Shown here in pieces: positions 41,561-51,160 of a stretch of DNA of 64,000 bases. Both the position numbers and the translations under genes were made by a program. Numbering within the stretch: position 1 is the stretch's first letter; each line of letters begins with the position of its first letter. A model generated the notes under the pieces. That model had not been told where the DNA came from. It made no database searches and saw nothing but the letters and a program-made list of their open reading frames with translations. Source of the stretch: Bacillus sp. 2B10 (lineage in GTDB: Bacteria; Pseudomonadota; Alphaproteobacteria; Sphingomonadales; Sphingomonadaceae); contig RPSH01000009.1 in NCBI GenBank assembly GCA_003946805.1, positions 1 to 64,000 of the forward strand, read 5' to 3'.

Positions 41561-42100
41561 ATGACCATCCTGCTATTTTGCCTTGCCACCCTCATTGTAG
41601 CGCTCGCTTGGAGAGCCTCTCGCGTGCCGATCAAGCATCGCTGGCGACGAAGGCAGGCGCGGATCATGTGCGAGGGGCTCCACGGTCGCGATCGGAGCCA
41701 GTCGCCCGCGCTGATCTATGCACGGCTGCGAGCGATGGATGCACTGGCGTTCGAGAAACTGCTGCTCGAAAGCTTCGAGCGACGCGGACACCGCTTCGTC
41801 CGTAACCGCCGCGACGACCGCGGCGATGGCGGGATCCACGGGCAGGTGGTGATCGATGGTCGCGTCTGGCTGATCCAGGGCAAACGCTACGCCGGGGCGA
41901 TCCGCCCCGAGCACGTCCAGGCGTTCGCCTCGCTCTGCACCGTGAGCGGTTTGTCCGGCTTGTTCATCCATACTGGCCGCATCGGTAGCGGCAGTCGCGA
42001 CGTAGTCGCGTGAAATGGCAAGGTCGAGATCATCTCCGGCCGCCAGCCGCTGGCACTGATCACGGGTGGTGCCGTCACGATCGATGGGAAGGCGCGATGA
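41561..42100 (+). pseudogene. Mrr-like nuclease gene with premature stop
   Basis: One N-terminal membrane segment (residues 2-17) precedes an Mrr-type restriction endonuclease core: FEKLLLESFERRGHRF, GDGGIHGQVV (Asp 89) and VWLIQGKRY (Gln 106, Lys 108). TGA 42011-42013 ends the frame after 150 residues. The frame then continues with NGKVEIISGRQPLALITGGA to TGA 42098-42100, which overlaps the ATG of the transglycosylase. That overlap and the sensible tail argue for a recent nonsense change. The 150-residue product keeps the catalytic residues and might still fold. Confidence 0.7.
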
Positions 42101-42615
42101 AACCGGTGGTGGCATCGATCTTCGCGTTACTGATCACACTCTTGGCCGTCCCCTCGGCAGCGGAGGTCCAAAGTGAAGGCACCGTTGCCGATGAGCGATT
42201 GATCGCCCGCTGTATCCATCAGTCCGCGCGGGGCAAGCGGTGGCTGGAAAGCACATTGCTGGGGATACGCGACCAGGAGGGAGGGTGGATCGGGGCGGCG
42301 GTGCGGAACCGTGACGGCCGCTATGATCTTGGACCGATGCAGATCAACAGTTGGTGGGTGCCTCGCATGGCGCGGCTGCTTGGACGCCCGCCCGAGTCGG
42401 TGCGCCTCTGGTTGCGCGACGAAGCCTGCTTCAACATCGAAGCCGCGCGGTGGATATTGCTGATGGAATTTTTCCGCACCCGCGACATCTGGATGGCCAT
42501 CGCAAGCTATCACAGTCCCGAACATGTTCGGCGACATCGCTACCTCCTCGCTGTTGCCGCAAAAATGCGCCAGCGGAAGGACGATCGCCGGCACGTGCGC
42601 CCAGGCGGACTATGA
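42097..42615 (+). CDS. VirB1-like lytic transglycosylase
   Basis: A 172-residue periplasmic protein. A signal peptide (residues 1-22, ending VPSAAE) is followed by an SLT domain: the catalytic Glu 61 in RDQEGGWIG, DLGPMQINSWW (77-87) and a C-terminal AIASYHSP. It opens peptidoglycan for the transfer channel. The ATG overlaps the full-length stop of the Mrr-like gene. No further mating-pair genes follow: sequence quality and base composition change after 42615 and the insertion-sequence nest begins. Confidence 0.85.
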   Translation: MKPVVASIFALLITLLAVPSAAEVQSEGTVADERLIARCIHQSARGKRWLESTLLGIRDQEGGWIGAAVRNRDGRYDLGPMQINSWWVPRMARLLGRPPESVRLWLRDEACFNIEAARWILLMEFFRTRDIWMAIASYHSPEHVRRHRYLLAVAAKMRQRKDDRRHVRPGGL

Positions 42616-42772
42616 ATATCGCCTTCATTTTGGAGGCAAATGGCGATTGGCGATTGGCGAATGAAGGTCAATTCAAAATAAGCGTGGTCATGGTCAGTTG
42701 CAATAGATGCTCTTGCTTACGGTGTAATGTCGGAATCGCAGTGGTAGGCGCGCTGATTTCGCGAAGGATTCA

Positions 42773-43044
42773 GTGATAAAAGTATTTGGTTGGGCGGAAT
42801 TTGTTGCCGTCGGCTGCCTTGCTTTGCCGGCTGCTTCGCAAGTCACGACGTCGTATAGTTACGACGTACTGGGGCGCCTCGTTTTATCCTCCAGCAGTGG
42901 CGCGCCGGCGGGCAGCAGGACGACGACGATTGGCTATGATGCAGCCGGTAACAGGTCTCAATATCGCTCCGTCGATGGGGTCCTGACTCCTACGTGTCAA
43001 TCAGCGTGGAAAAAGGGCTCTGAAGCACATTTGATTATTTCAGA
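42773..43044 (+). pseudogene. Short secreted YD-repeat (RHS-like) gene split by IS256
   Basis: A signal peptide (VGCLALPAASQ) is followed by two YD-type repeats: YSYDVLGRLVLSSSS and TIGYDAAGNRSQY. The frame runs into the IS256 element at 43045. Rejoining across the 8-bp target duplication continues the frame to PCGADQPCFE and a stop at about 44450, so the unbroken gene coded for a protein of only about 100 residues. It looks like the N-terminal fragment of an RHS/YD-repeat protein. Base composition is lower than in the transfer block. Confidence 0.55.
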
Positions 43045-44406
43045 GGTCGCGTCCCAGGACGTGGTGTAGCTGAGGGGTGGTCATCGAAGATCTTCGGATA
43101 GGTTTGGGTTGCGAAACTCAACCGACGGAGACCCCGATGACCGACGATACGAGGGGCGTTCAGGCGCTGGTGGGAAAGAGCGCGGACGCCGATTTCCTGC
43201 GCGAGATGATCGGCTTTGCCGCGCAGCGGCTAATGGACCTTGAGGTCGGCAGCCTGACGGGTGCCGGCTACGGCGAGAAGGGCAGCGACCGGCTCGCCCA
43301 GCGCAACGGCTACCGCGAGCGCGACTGGGAGACGCGCGCCGGTACGGTGGAGCCGCGCATCCCACGTTTGCGAAAGGGCAGCTACTACCCAGCGTTCCTC
43401 GAACCACGTCGGCTTGCCGAGAAGGCACTGACCGCGGTCGTGCAGGAGGCATACATCCAGGGTATCTCGACACGATCGGTCGACGATCTGGTGAAGGCGA
43501 TGGGGATGTCGGGCATTCCCAAAAGCCAGGTCAGCCGACTTTGCGAGGAGATCGACGTCCGCGTGAAGGCGTTCCTCGACCGCCCCATCGAGGGCGACTG
43601 GCCGTATGTGTGGATCGACGCGACATACCTGAAGGTCCGCCAGGCCGGTCGCATCGTCTCGGTCGCGGTCACCATCGCGGTCGGCGTGAATGCCGATGGC
43701 AGGCGCGAGGTGCTGGGAATGGCGATCGGCGCGTCGGAGGCCGAGACGTTCTGGACCGATTTTCTGCGCAGCCTTGCCCGGCGGGGTCTGCGCGGCGTGA
43801 AGCTCGTCATCTCGGATGCGCATGAGGGCATCAAGGCGGCCGTCTCGCGTGTGTTCAGCGCCACCTGGCAGCGGTGCCGGGTCCACTTCTCCCGCAACGC
43901 CATGGCGCACGCTGGCAAGAGCGGGCGTCGCGTCGTCTCGGCCTTCATTGCCACCGCGTACGCGCAGGAAACGCCTGATGCCGCCCGGGGCCAATGGCGG
44001 AAGGTCGCCGACCAGCTCCGGCCAAACGTACCCAAACTCGCCAAGCTCATGGACAGCGCCGAGGAAGACGTGCTCGCCTATATGTCCTTCCCGGCCCAGC
44101 ATCGCACCAAGCTGCACAGCACGAACCCGCTCGAACGCCTGAACGGCGAAATCAAGCGGCGCACCGACGTTGTCGGCATCTTCCCGAACGAGGAGGCCAT
44201 CACCCGTCTCGTCGGCGCGCTGCTGCTCGAACAAAACGATGAATGGGCGGTACAGCGCGCCCGCTACATCACGCTGGAAAGCGTCGCGCAGTTAAGCGAT
44301 GATCCCTCCGTCACGCTGCCGTCCATGGCCGCCTGACCAATCCCGGCCTGCCCGGAGATCGATGCGGCTACGACGCCCAAGCTACACCACGCGGTGGGAC
44401 ACAATC
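43045..44406 (+). mobile_element. IS256-family insertion sequence (complete)
   Basis: 1,362 bp. The ends are imperfect inverted repeats, GGTCGCGTCCCA...GTGGTGTAGCT on the left matching GATTGTGTCCCA...GTGGTGTAGCT on the right. An 8-bp target duplication ATTTCAGA flanks it at 43037-43044 and 44407-44414. With an intact transposase, exact ends and an intact duplication, this is probably a fairly recent insertion. Confidence 0.85.
43137..44336 (+). CDS. IS256-family transposase
   Basis: A 399-residue protein with the mutator-type DDE layout: [15 protein letters not shown] holds the first Asp, [16 protein letters not shown] the second, and [20 protein letters not shown] the Glu. The helix [18 protein letters not shown] is also typical. 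GGAG lies six bases before ATG 43137. The frame is intact. Confidence 0.93.
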   Translation: MTDDTRGVQALVGKSADADFLREMIGFAAQRLMDLEVGSLTGAGYGEKGSDRLAQRNGYRERDWETRAGTVEPRIPRLRKGSYYPAFLEPRRLAEKALTAVVQEAYIQGISTRSVDDLVKAMGMSGIPKSQVSRLCEEIDVRVKAFLDRPIEGDWPYVWIDATYLKVRQAGRIVSVAVTIAVGVNADGRREVLGMAIGASEAETFWTDFLRSLARRGLRGVKLVISDAHEGIKAAVSRVFSATWQRCRVHFSRNAMAHAGKSGRRVVSAFIATAYAQETPDAARGQWRKVADQLRPNVPKLAKLMDSAEEDVLAYMSFPAQHRTKLHSTNPLERLNGEIKRRTDVVGIFPNEEAITRLVGALLLEQNDEWAVQRARYITLESVAQLSDDPSVTLPSMAA

Positions 44407-44450
44407 ATTTCAGAGCCATGCGGTGCCGACCAACCTTGCTTCGAGTAGGT

Positions 44451-44942
44451 CTAGTTACCGCCTCCGTACATCTGGCGTTTCACGAGTTTGAGCTTGATGA
44501 TCTGCCCCTCGGTTTGCCCGTTTGACCATGATGTGACGATGGCGACTCGGACCGCGGCGACATCGCGTGCAATTCCATTGGCGGAAGATGCTACCAGGCT
44601 GCCTCGTCCACGTTCGATCCAGGGGACAATATCTCCCTCTGTTTTGCGCCTGATCATCTCATGGAACCCCTCGACGACGGTACGCGCCTCAACGAGCGGC
44701 GGTACGCCGGCCTCTACGGCTGCAACCGTCACGGTTTCTGCTCTGGACAGGGTACGCGTCCGGTCGTCATCAGCCTGGCGATCGTTCTTGCCGACGGCAC
44801 GCGGTGCAGGGACTCCGTATCGACCCGCTCAGCCTGTCGTCGCCGGCTAGCCCATTCGGTTACGACCCGTTCCGACCCACGAAATCCTTGTGATCTCAGG
44901 CGTCGCCAGAGGTCAGCACCATTGCGGGATCCCTCTGGACTT
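44451..44942 (-). pseudogene. ISL3-family transposase relic
   Basis: On the minus strand, 44942 to about 44745 codes for DLWRRLRSQGFRGSERVVTE, then RRVPSARTIARLM. After a frame change near 44740 comes FHEMIRRKTEGDIVPWIER and SNGQTEGQIIKLKLVKRQMY, ending at 44451. Together this is the C-terminal third of an ISL3 transposase; both ends are missing. Confidence 0.75.
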
Positions 44943-44987
44943 GCTTCAGAAAAGTGGAGAGTTTTCCTGAGGTGAAAGGCGAACTCG

Positions 44988-45281
44988 ATGACGAAGCAAC
45001 GACGGTTTACGAAGGAATTCGAGGACGAGGCGGTTCGGCTGGCGGCGACCAGAAGGCGCACGCAGCGTGAGGTTGCGGAAGATCTGGGGGTTGGCCTGTC
45101 GACGCTGGTGCGGTGGATCGGGCGCCGGCGTGATCGGCTGATGGAGATGCCTGGCGAAGCGCCGCAGGCAGATATGGCTGCCGAGCTGAAGCGCCTTCGG
45201 CGGGAGAACGAAATCCTTCGGCAGGAACGCGACATACTGAAACGGGCGACCGCTTTTTTCGCCCGGGAGGGAAGTCGATGA
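44988..45281 (+). CDS. IS3-family OrfA
   Basis: A 97-residue helix-turn-helix protein: RRFTKEFEDEAVRLAATR, then TQREVAEDLGVGLSTLVRWI and the leucine-zipper segment LKRLRRENEILRQERDILK. It overlaps OrfB by four bases. In IS3 elements OrfA and OrfB are often fused by ribosomal frameshift; here OrfB also has its own ATG. Confidence 0.88.
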   Translation: MTKQRRFTKEFEDEAVRLAATRRRTQREVAEDLGVGLSTLVRWIGRRRDRLMEMPGEAPQADMAAELKRLRRENEILRQERDILKRATAFFAREGSR

Positions 45282-45920
45282 GGTTCGCGCTCGTCGATCA
45301 GGCGAAGAAGGATTTCCCCGTACATCGTCTCTGCCGAGTGCTCGGTGTCAGCCAGAACGGCTATTTTGCCTGGAAGGACCGGCCAGCCAGTCGGCGACAA
45401 CGCGATGACATGGTGATGCTGGCGCACGTCCGTTCGGCGTTTGCATTATCGAACGGCACATACGGCAGTCCCCGCATGACGCGGGAGTTGCAGGATGATG
45501 GCTTCGCCATCGGGCGGCGTCGCACGGCGCGACTGATGCGCGAGAACGGCCTGCGCGGTCGGCAGAAGCGTCAATTCAAACGGACAACCGACAGCGAGCA
45601 CAGCTGGCCGATCGCGCCGAACATCATCGACCAGGATTTTACGGCGACGACGCCCAACCAGAAATGGGGCGTGGACATCTCGTATGTCTGGACGCGGGAG
45701 GGCGGAGCCGGCCAAGGTTCCGGCGATGTGAAGCATCGTTGGAAAGCCGGTGCAGGGTGGTTCTATCTGGCCGTGGTCATCGACCTGTTCTCCCGCCGCA
45801 TAATCGGCTGGGCCGTCGGCGACCGCCTGCATCGCGACCTGGCGCTGGCCGCGTTGCGCAAGGCCCTCGTCATGCGGCGTCCGCCCGAAGGGCTCATTCA
45901 TCATTCGGACCGCGGCAGCC
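45278..45920 (+). pseudogene. IS3-family OrfB, cut by the IS30 insertion
   Basis: It starts MRFALVDQAKKDFPVHRL and carries the integrase core: NQKWGVDISYVWT (first Asp), WFYLAVVIDLFSRRIIGW (second Asp) and HHSDRGSQ. After GSQ (about 45920) the homology stops and IS30-like sequence begins, so the final Glu region is lost. The frame happens to stay open to 46093. Confidence 0.85.
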
Positions 45921-45969
45921 AACGCGGATTCAATCGGTCGTCGCAACGCTGTGCGAATGGAGGCGTGCG

Positions 45970-46960
45970 ATGGATATCAAGAAGCGGCGCTCGGGGCAGT
46001 GCACCCGGCCGCCATTACGGTCTCCGGGGCGACCGCCGGTTGCCAATCGGGAAGTGCGTGAACTGTTCTGGCGGTATGTATCTGTCGGCATGAGCAGCGA
46101 GGCGGCAGCGGTGAAGGCAGGAGCGTCACAACCGGTTGGCAGCCGCTGGTTTCGGGAGGCGGGCGGGATGCCACCAGCGGCGTTCAGGCCATCGGCGAAG
46201 CCTTTGTCGGGCAGATACCTGTCGCTGGCGGAACGCGAGGAGATCGCATTGCTGCTGGTCCAGGGGCATGGCGTCTGTGAGATCGCCCGCCGGGTCGGAC
46301 GTGCTGCCTCGACCATCTCGCGCGAAGTCCGGCGCAATGCGGCAACTAGCGGTGGCAATCTCGACTATCGCGCGACGACGGCGCAGTGGCATGCCGAGCG
46401 GGCAGCGCGTCGGCCCAAGGTCGCGAGGCTTGCGGCCAACGACATGCTGCGACGCTGGGTTCAAGACCGGTTGAGCGGAGCCGTTGCCAGACCCGGTGGC
46501 CCGTCCGTCCTCGGTCCATCGGTATCATCATGGAATGGACGGCGGCATGGGCCGCGTCAGAACCGGCGCTGGTCAAAGGCCTGGAGCCCGGAGCAGATTG
46601 CCGGGCGTCTGCCCATCGAGTTTCCGGACGACGACGGCATGCACATCAGCCACGAGCCCATCTACCAGGCACTGTTCGTGCAAGGCCGCGGCGCTCTGCG
46701 CCGTGAACTCACCGCATGCCTGCGCAGCGGACGGACATTGCGCTGCCGCGGGCGCGGATCGGCCAGCGTGGCAAGAGCTTCGTATCGCCCGAGATCATGA
46801 TCAGCGAGCGCCCCGCCGAATCCGACGACCGGGCCGTCCCAGGTCATTGGGAGGGCGACCTCATCCTCGGGCTCGGCAGCTCCGCGATCGGCACGCTGGT
46901 CGAGCGCACCACCCGCTTCACGATGTTGCTGCATTTACCACGCATGGAAGGTCACGGGGC
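45970..46960 (+). pseudogene. IS30-family transposase, frameshifted and cut by IS21
   Basis: From ATG 45970 the frame gives MDIKKRRSGQCTRPP, the HTH YLSLAEREEIALLL...GHGVCEIARRVGRAASTIS, and WSPEQIAGRLPIEF, then loses the homology near 46740. The match continues in another frame ([14 protein letters not shown], then HWEGDLILG and [20 protein letters not shown]) up to about 46960, where IS21 sequence begins. The element is therefore doubly broken. Confidence 0.75.
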
Positions 46961-47132
46961 GGCGCGGGGTACCCAGCGACAATTACGATGAGCGCATGAG
47001 CGTCAATTAGGTTGAGCGGTTGGGGGTTTGCTTCCGGGAGGGCGTAGCCCGAGCGGGAGCAAACCCCCAACCGCTTCGGCTTCGCCTGCGGGTCGGCCCC
47101 GGCGCGTTTTTCCCCTTGCGAGGGGGCGAGCG

Positions 47133-48662
47133 ATGCCAGGCAGACACATCACCGACCAGCAAGTGAGGCTCTATATGAATGCCCGTCTGACCCGCCCCCA
47201 GACCAACGCTGCCGCCATGGCCGGCATCTCCGTCGCGACCGGTCGTCGCATCGAGCGCGACCCGCGACCGCCGTCGGCGCGCAAGGAAGCTCGCCAGTAC
47301 CGCACCCACGTCGACCCGCTGGAGGGGCTGTGGGAGACGGTCGTCGTTCCCATGCTCGAAGCGGCACCCGGCCTGCGGCCGGTAACGGTACTGGGCGAGC
47401 TGGACCGCCGTCATCCCGACCGGGTCACCCCGGCCATCCGGCGTACGCTGGAGCGGCGCGTGCGCGCCTGGAAGGGGCTGCACGGCCCGGACAGGGAGGT
47501 CATGTTTCCCCAGACCCATAGCCCGGGCCGCATGGGGATTTCCGACTTCACCTACATGGGCAAGCTGGGCGTGTGCGTCGCCGGGGTGCCGCTCGACCAC
47601 CGGCTCTATCATTTCGCGCTGGTCTATTCCGGGTTCGAACACGGCGAGGTCGTGCTGGGCGGGGAGAGCTACACCGCGCTGGCGACCGGCCTGTCACAGG
47701 CGCTCACCATCCTGGGCGGCACGCCGCACGAGCACCGCTCCGACAGCCTAACGGCCGCGTTCCGCAACCTGTGCATCGACGACGCGCAGGATCTCACCCG
47801 CCGCTTCGCCGCGCTGGCGGCGCATTACGGCATGGTGCCGACGCGCAACAACCGCGGCGTCGCACACGAGAACGGCGCCATCGAGAGCCGGCACGGGCAT
47901 CTGAAGGACCGCATCGCACAGGCGCTGCTGCTGCGCGGCTCGTCCGACTTCACTTGCCTCGACGACTATCGCACCTTCGTCAGCGGCGTCATCGCCGACC
48001 ACAACCGGCGGCACGCCGGCAAAATCGACATCGAGCGGGCGCATCTGCGCGCGCTGCCGCCTACACCTGCGGCGACATGGGACGAGGCCAGCGTGCGCGT
48101 CACCAGTTCGTCCGGCTTCTCGTTCCGCCACGCCTTCTACACCGTGCCTTCGCGGCTCATCGGGCATCGCCTGCACCTGCACGTCCACGACGAGCGCATC
48201 GAGGCGTTCCTGGGAGCAGCGCTCGTCGTGACGCTGCCGCGCGGTCGCGCGCCGGCGAAGACGGCCGGGCGCACCACCACTCATGTCGTCGACTATCGTC
48301 ACGTCATCGGCTCGCTGCGCGCCGAGCCCGGCGCGCTTGCCGGGCTCAGCTATCGCGATGCGCTGTGGCCACGCCCGGCATACCGGCGGGCATGGGACGC
48401 GCTCAGCACTGTCAGGTCCGCACGCGATGCGGGCCGCACCATGGTCGGCCTGCTCGCGCTCGCCCACGACCAGGGCGTCGAGGCCGATCTGGCCGTCGCG
48501 CTCGCCGCCATCCTCGATGCCGGCGGACTGCCCGGCCTCGCCGATCTGCGCGCCCGCTTCATGCCCGCCAGCGCCACCCTCCCGTTGGTCCATGTCGAGA
48601 TGCCCGGTGCGGGCAGCTACGACCGGCTGCTGAGCGCGACCGCGATGGAGCTGGCGGCATGA
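47133..48662 (+). CDS. istA: IS21-family transposase IstA
   Basis: A 509-residue protein. An N-terminal helix-turn-helix (TRPQTNAAAMAGISVATGRR) is followed by the integrase core: GISDFTYMGKLG (first Asp), HRSDSLTAAFRN (second Asp) and GAIESRHGHLKDRI (Glu). The C-terminal beta-barrel region is present. ATG 47133 follows GAGGGGGCGAG. Its stop overlaps the istB start. Confidence 0.92.
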   Translation: MPGRHITDQQVRLYMNARLTRPQTNAAAMAGISVATGRRIERDPRPPSARKEARQYRTHVDPLEGLWETVVVPMLEAAPGLRPVTVLGELDRRHPDRVTPAIRRTLERRVRAWKGLHGPDREVMFPQTHSPGRMGISDFTYMGKLGVCVAGVPLDHRLYHFALVYSGFEHGEVVLGGESYTALATGLSQALTILGGTPHEHRSDSLTAAFRNLCIDDAQDLTRRFAALAAHYGMVPTRNNRGVAHENGAIESRHGHLKDRIAQALLLRGSSDFTCLDDYRTFVSGVIADHNRRHAGKIDIERAHLRALPPTPAATWDEASVRVTSSSGFSFRHAFYTVPSRLIGHRLHLHVHDERIEAFLGAALVVTLPRGRAPAKTAGRTTTHVVDYRHVIGSLRAEPGALAGLSYRDALWPRPAYRRAWDALSTVRSARDAGRTMVGLLALAHDQGVEADLAVALAAILDAGGLPGLADLRARFMPASATLPLVHVEMPGAGSYDRLLSATAMELAA

Positions 48663-49453
48663 CCCTCACCACCGACACCGCCCGCCTGCCGCTGCTCCTG
48701 ACCGAGTTGCGCCTGCCCACTGTCGCCAGGCTGTGGGCCAGCATCGGCGACACCGCCGACACCGAGGGCTGGCCGGCCGCGCGGACGCTTGCCACGCTCC
48801 TCGAACACGAGGTCGCCGAGCGCGCCAACCGCCGCACCGCCCGGCATCTCCTCGAGGCGCGGCTTCCTGCAGCCAAGACCATCGACACCTTCAACTTCGC
48901 CGCCACCCCGATGGTCAGCCTCGCGCGCATCAATGCGCTCGCGGCCGGCGACAGCTGGCTCGACAGCGGCACCAACATCCTGCTGTTCGGTCCGCCCGGC
49001 GTCGGCAAGACGCACCTGAGCGCAGCGCTTGGCCATGCGCTCGTCGAGGCCGGACACCGCGTCCTGTTCGCCCGCACCACCGACCTCGTCCAGCGACTCC
49101 AGACCGCCCGCCAGGAACTGCGCCTGGCCGCCGCCATCGAGAAGCTCGACAAATACCGCCTGCTCATCCTCGACAACCTCTCCTACGTCAGAAAAAGCCA
49201 GGCCGAGACCTCCGTACTCTTCGAGCTGATCAGCGCCCGCTACGAGCGCCGTTCCATTCTCATCACCGCCAACCAGCCCTTCGGCGCATGGGACGACATC
49301 TTCCCCGACCCCGCCATGACCGTCGCGGCCACCGACCGCCTCGTCCACCACGCCATCATCCTCGAGATGAACACCGCAAGCTACCGGCGAAAAACCGCCC
49401 AGGCCCGCGTCACCGGCACCATCTCAAGCGCGGATCCATCACCTTCCAATTGA
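48659..49453 (+). CDS. istB: IS21-family helper ATPase IstB
   Basis: A 264-residue AAA+ protein of the DnaC/IstB type. Walker A LFGPPGVGKTHLSAALG is at about 110-126, and Walker B RLLILDNLSYV, with Asn where many members have Glu, is at about 168-178. SILITANQPFGAW is the sensor segment. It loads target DNA for IstA. It is coupled to istA by ATGA. Confidence 0.92.
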   Translation: MTLTTDTARLPLLLTELRLPTVARLWASIGDTADTEGWPAARTLATLLEHEVAERANRRTARHLLEARLPAAKTIDTFNFAATPMVSLARINALAAGDSWLDSGTNILLFGPPGVGKTHLSAALGHALVEAGHRVLFARTTDLVQRLQTARQELRLAAAIEKLDKYRLLILDNLSYVRKSQAETSVLFELISARYERRSILITANQPFGAWDDIFPDPAMTVAATDRLVHHAIILEMNTASYRRKTAQARVTGTISSADPSPSN

Positions 49454-49540
49454 CGCGCCCCGTCAATTAGCCGACCTACACATACCCGCAGGCGCTCATC
49501 CTAATTGACGCGCTCCGCTGATCGTAATTGTCGCGCCATA

Positions 49541-49750
49541 GGCCTGGCCCATTTCGAAGGACGATCGTGGCCGGGACCACATCGCCACGCATTGATGACG
49601 ATGCTCGCCTACGCCTTCCTGCAATCCCGCCGCCTCGAGGCCGCGGGACGGAAAAAAAGAGTCGGTGGACCGCCCCCGCAACCGACCCTGCCATCCATCC
49701 GGCAAGCGATCCTCGACCGCCTGGTACGACCACCGCCAACGTATTGCCCC
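49541..49750 (+). pseudogene. IS701-like transposase C-terminal fragment
   Basis: GLAHFEGRSWPGPHRHALMT, then AYAFLQSRRLEAAGRKKR and GGPPPQPTLPSIRQAI, resembles the last 60-70 residues of an IS701-type transposase. No upstream part is present; the IS21 end lies just before it. Confidence 0.55.
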
Positions 49751-49806
49751 ACGGTCATAAGCGGTTGCCGAACCCTAACCAACCAACTCTGCCAAAGTAG
49801 TGCTAA

Positions 49807-50720
49807 GAGCCCGACTCATAATTCGATCTTTGCGATGCGGCGTGTCATGCGCCTGATGGAAGCGATGAGGAGCCATGCCTCGGACGAGGCGATGGAAGTC
49901 TCCCAGTCCTTGGCGAGGCGTCGGCATCGGTTAAGCCATGCGAAGGTGCGCTCGACGACCCAGCGGCGCGGCAGGACGACGAAGTGCCTGACGTCGGAAC
50001 GCCTGATAGTTTCGATGGCAAGGCGGTCGAGATGCGCGATGGCGGCCTCCAGCTTCGGCCCGGCATAGCCGCCATCGGCGAAGAAGCGACCCAGCGAGGG
50101 ATATGCATCCCGGCAGCGCTCGATGAGGTCGGGCGCGCCGTCACGGTCCTGGATGTCGGCGGAATGGACGAGGGCGTCGAGCAGGTTGCCGACCGTGTCG
50201 GTGGCGATGTGACGTTTGCGACCTCTGACCTTTTTCCCGGCATCATAGCCGCGCGGTCCGTCGACTTCGGTGGTCTTTACCGATTGACTGTCGATGATGC
50301 CCGCAGTCGGTTCGGCCGCGCGGCCCTCCGCGATCCGTGTACAGGCCACCAGCACCGCGATGATCGCATCGAGCAGGCCGTTGCCCCGCATCCGGTAGAA
50401 ATGGTATTGCACGGTCGTGAACGGCGGGAAGTCCCTAGGCAACTGCGCCCACTGGCACCCCGTCCTCGCAAGGTACTGGATCGCGTTCCACAAATCCCGT
50501 GCCCGATGCAGGCGCGGGCGCCCCACCTTCGTCGTTAGTGCCAGCAGCGGGGCTATAATCGCCCATTCCCGGTCGGTGCAGTCGCTTGCGTAGCGCAGCC
50601 CTCGTCTGTCATGCTCGCGCCGAGCGGTTTCGTTCCAGGTCATGTGATCTCCGTGGTCTTCGCAACCCCCGGTGAATCACAACTGGCTGAAATCGCTCAA
50701 CTCAATTCTCGGTCGGGCTC
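49807..50720 (-). mobile_element. IS5-family insertion sequence
   Basis: About 914 bp. GAGCCCGACTCATAATT at the left is matched imperfectly by the complement of AATTCTCGGTCGGGCTC at 50704-50720. I see no target duplication. A relic of a related element lies at 62960-63243. Confidence 0.7.
49816..50643 (-). CDS. IS5-family transposase
   Basis: A 275-residue DDE transposase with intact frame: LTDREW-like start (CTDREWAIIAPLL), GIIDSQSVKTTEV (first Asp), FFADGGYAGPKLE (second Asp) and RRWVVERTFAWLNRCRRLAKDWE (Glu, given in part). The product should be active. Confidence 0.92.
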   Translation of the reverse strand: MTWNETARREHDRRGLRYASDCTDREWAIIAPLLALTTKVGRPRLHRARDLWNAIQYLARTGCQWAQLPRDFPPFTTVQYHFYRMRGNGLLDAIIAVLVACTRIAEGRAAEPTAGIIDSQSVKTTEVDGPRGYDAGKKVRGRKRHIATDTVGNLLDALVHSADIQDRDGAPDLIERCRDAYPSLGRFFADGGYAGPKLEAAIAHLDRLAIETIRRSDVRHFVVLPRRWVVERTFAWLNRCRRLAKDWETSIASSEAWLLIASIRRMTRRIAKIEL

Positions 50721-51160
50721 GAAACGTAGCGACGAGGAAACGTCGCTGGTTGCGCCGTACCTGCTGGATGCCGGTCCTTTACAGCGCCGACACTTATCTC
50801 GGAACCGGTCAGATCGTTCCTGGGCATCGGCTCCTGATCGAAGGCATTGGCGATGAGCTTGCCCAAGGTCGGATCGGCGGAGGCCCTCCGCGATCACGGT
50901 CGACGCCTTGAGCCTGGCGCCATCGGCCGAATAGACGTCGCTCAGCGGCTACATCATTGCACAGATACGCTGGTGCAGGGGCCGTCCACCCCATCACGTC
51001 AGGTCCATGAAACGGGCTGCAGGTCACCACGCAGCTGATCGACAAAGCTGATCGCCTAAGGCGTTGGAGTTCTTCGGCGGGATCGACATTCAGGACACCC
51101 AAACGAGTTGAAGGCCGATTCAAAAGAATCGGTGTCGAAGCGCGGGGCGAATGATCGGCG
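50721..51160. other. IS debris and chemotaxis-operon downstream region
   Basis: About 440 bases with no intact gene. A short stretch at about 50730-50770 (SDEETSLVAPYL) looks like the start of another IS5-type transposase. The rest shows nothing I recognise. It separates the insertion-sequence nest from the chemotaxis operon. Confidence 0.45.

Larger units (their letters stand above)
46976..49534 (+). mobile_element. IS21-family insertion sequence (complete)
   Basis: About 2.56 kb with istA and istB intact. GCGACAATTACGAT at the left end (46976-46989) is matched by its complement at 49521-49534. Further copies of GTCAATTAG-type repeats lie inside both ends, as is usual for IS21. I could not see a clean target duplication. 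Confidence 0.8.

Noticed and set aside
42612..42776. 54-residue frame whose ATG overlaps the transglycosylase stop
   Set aside because: The overlap looks like coupling, but the frame crosses the change in base composition, matches nothing and has no codon bias.
47573..48658. Long plus-strand frame running into istB
   Set aside because: Up to 48658 it is an out-of-phase reading of istA; only the part from 48659 is real, as IstB.
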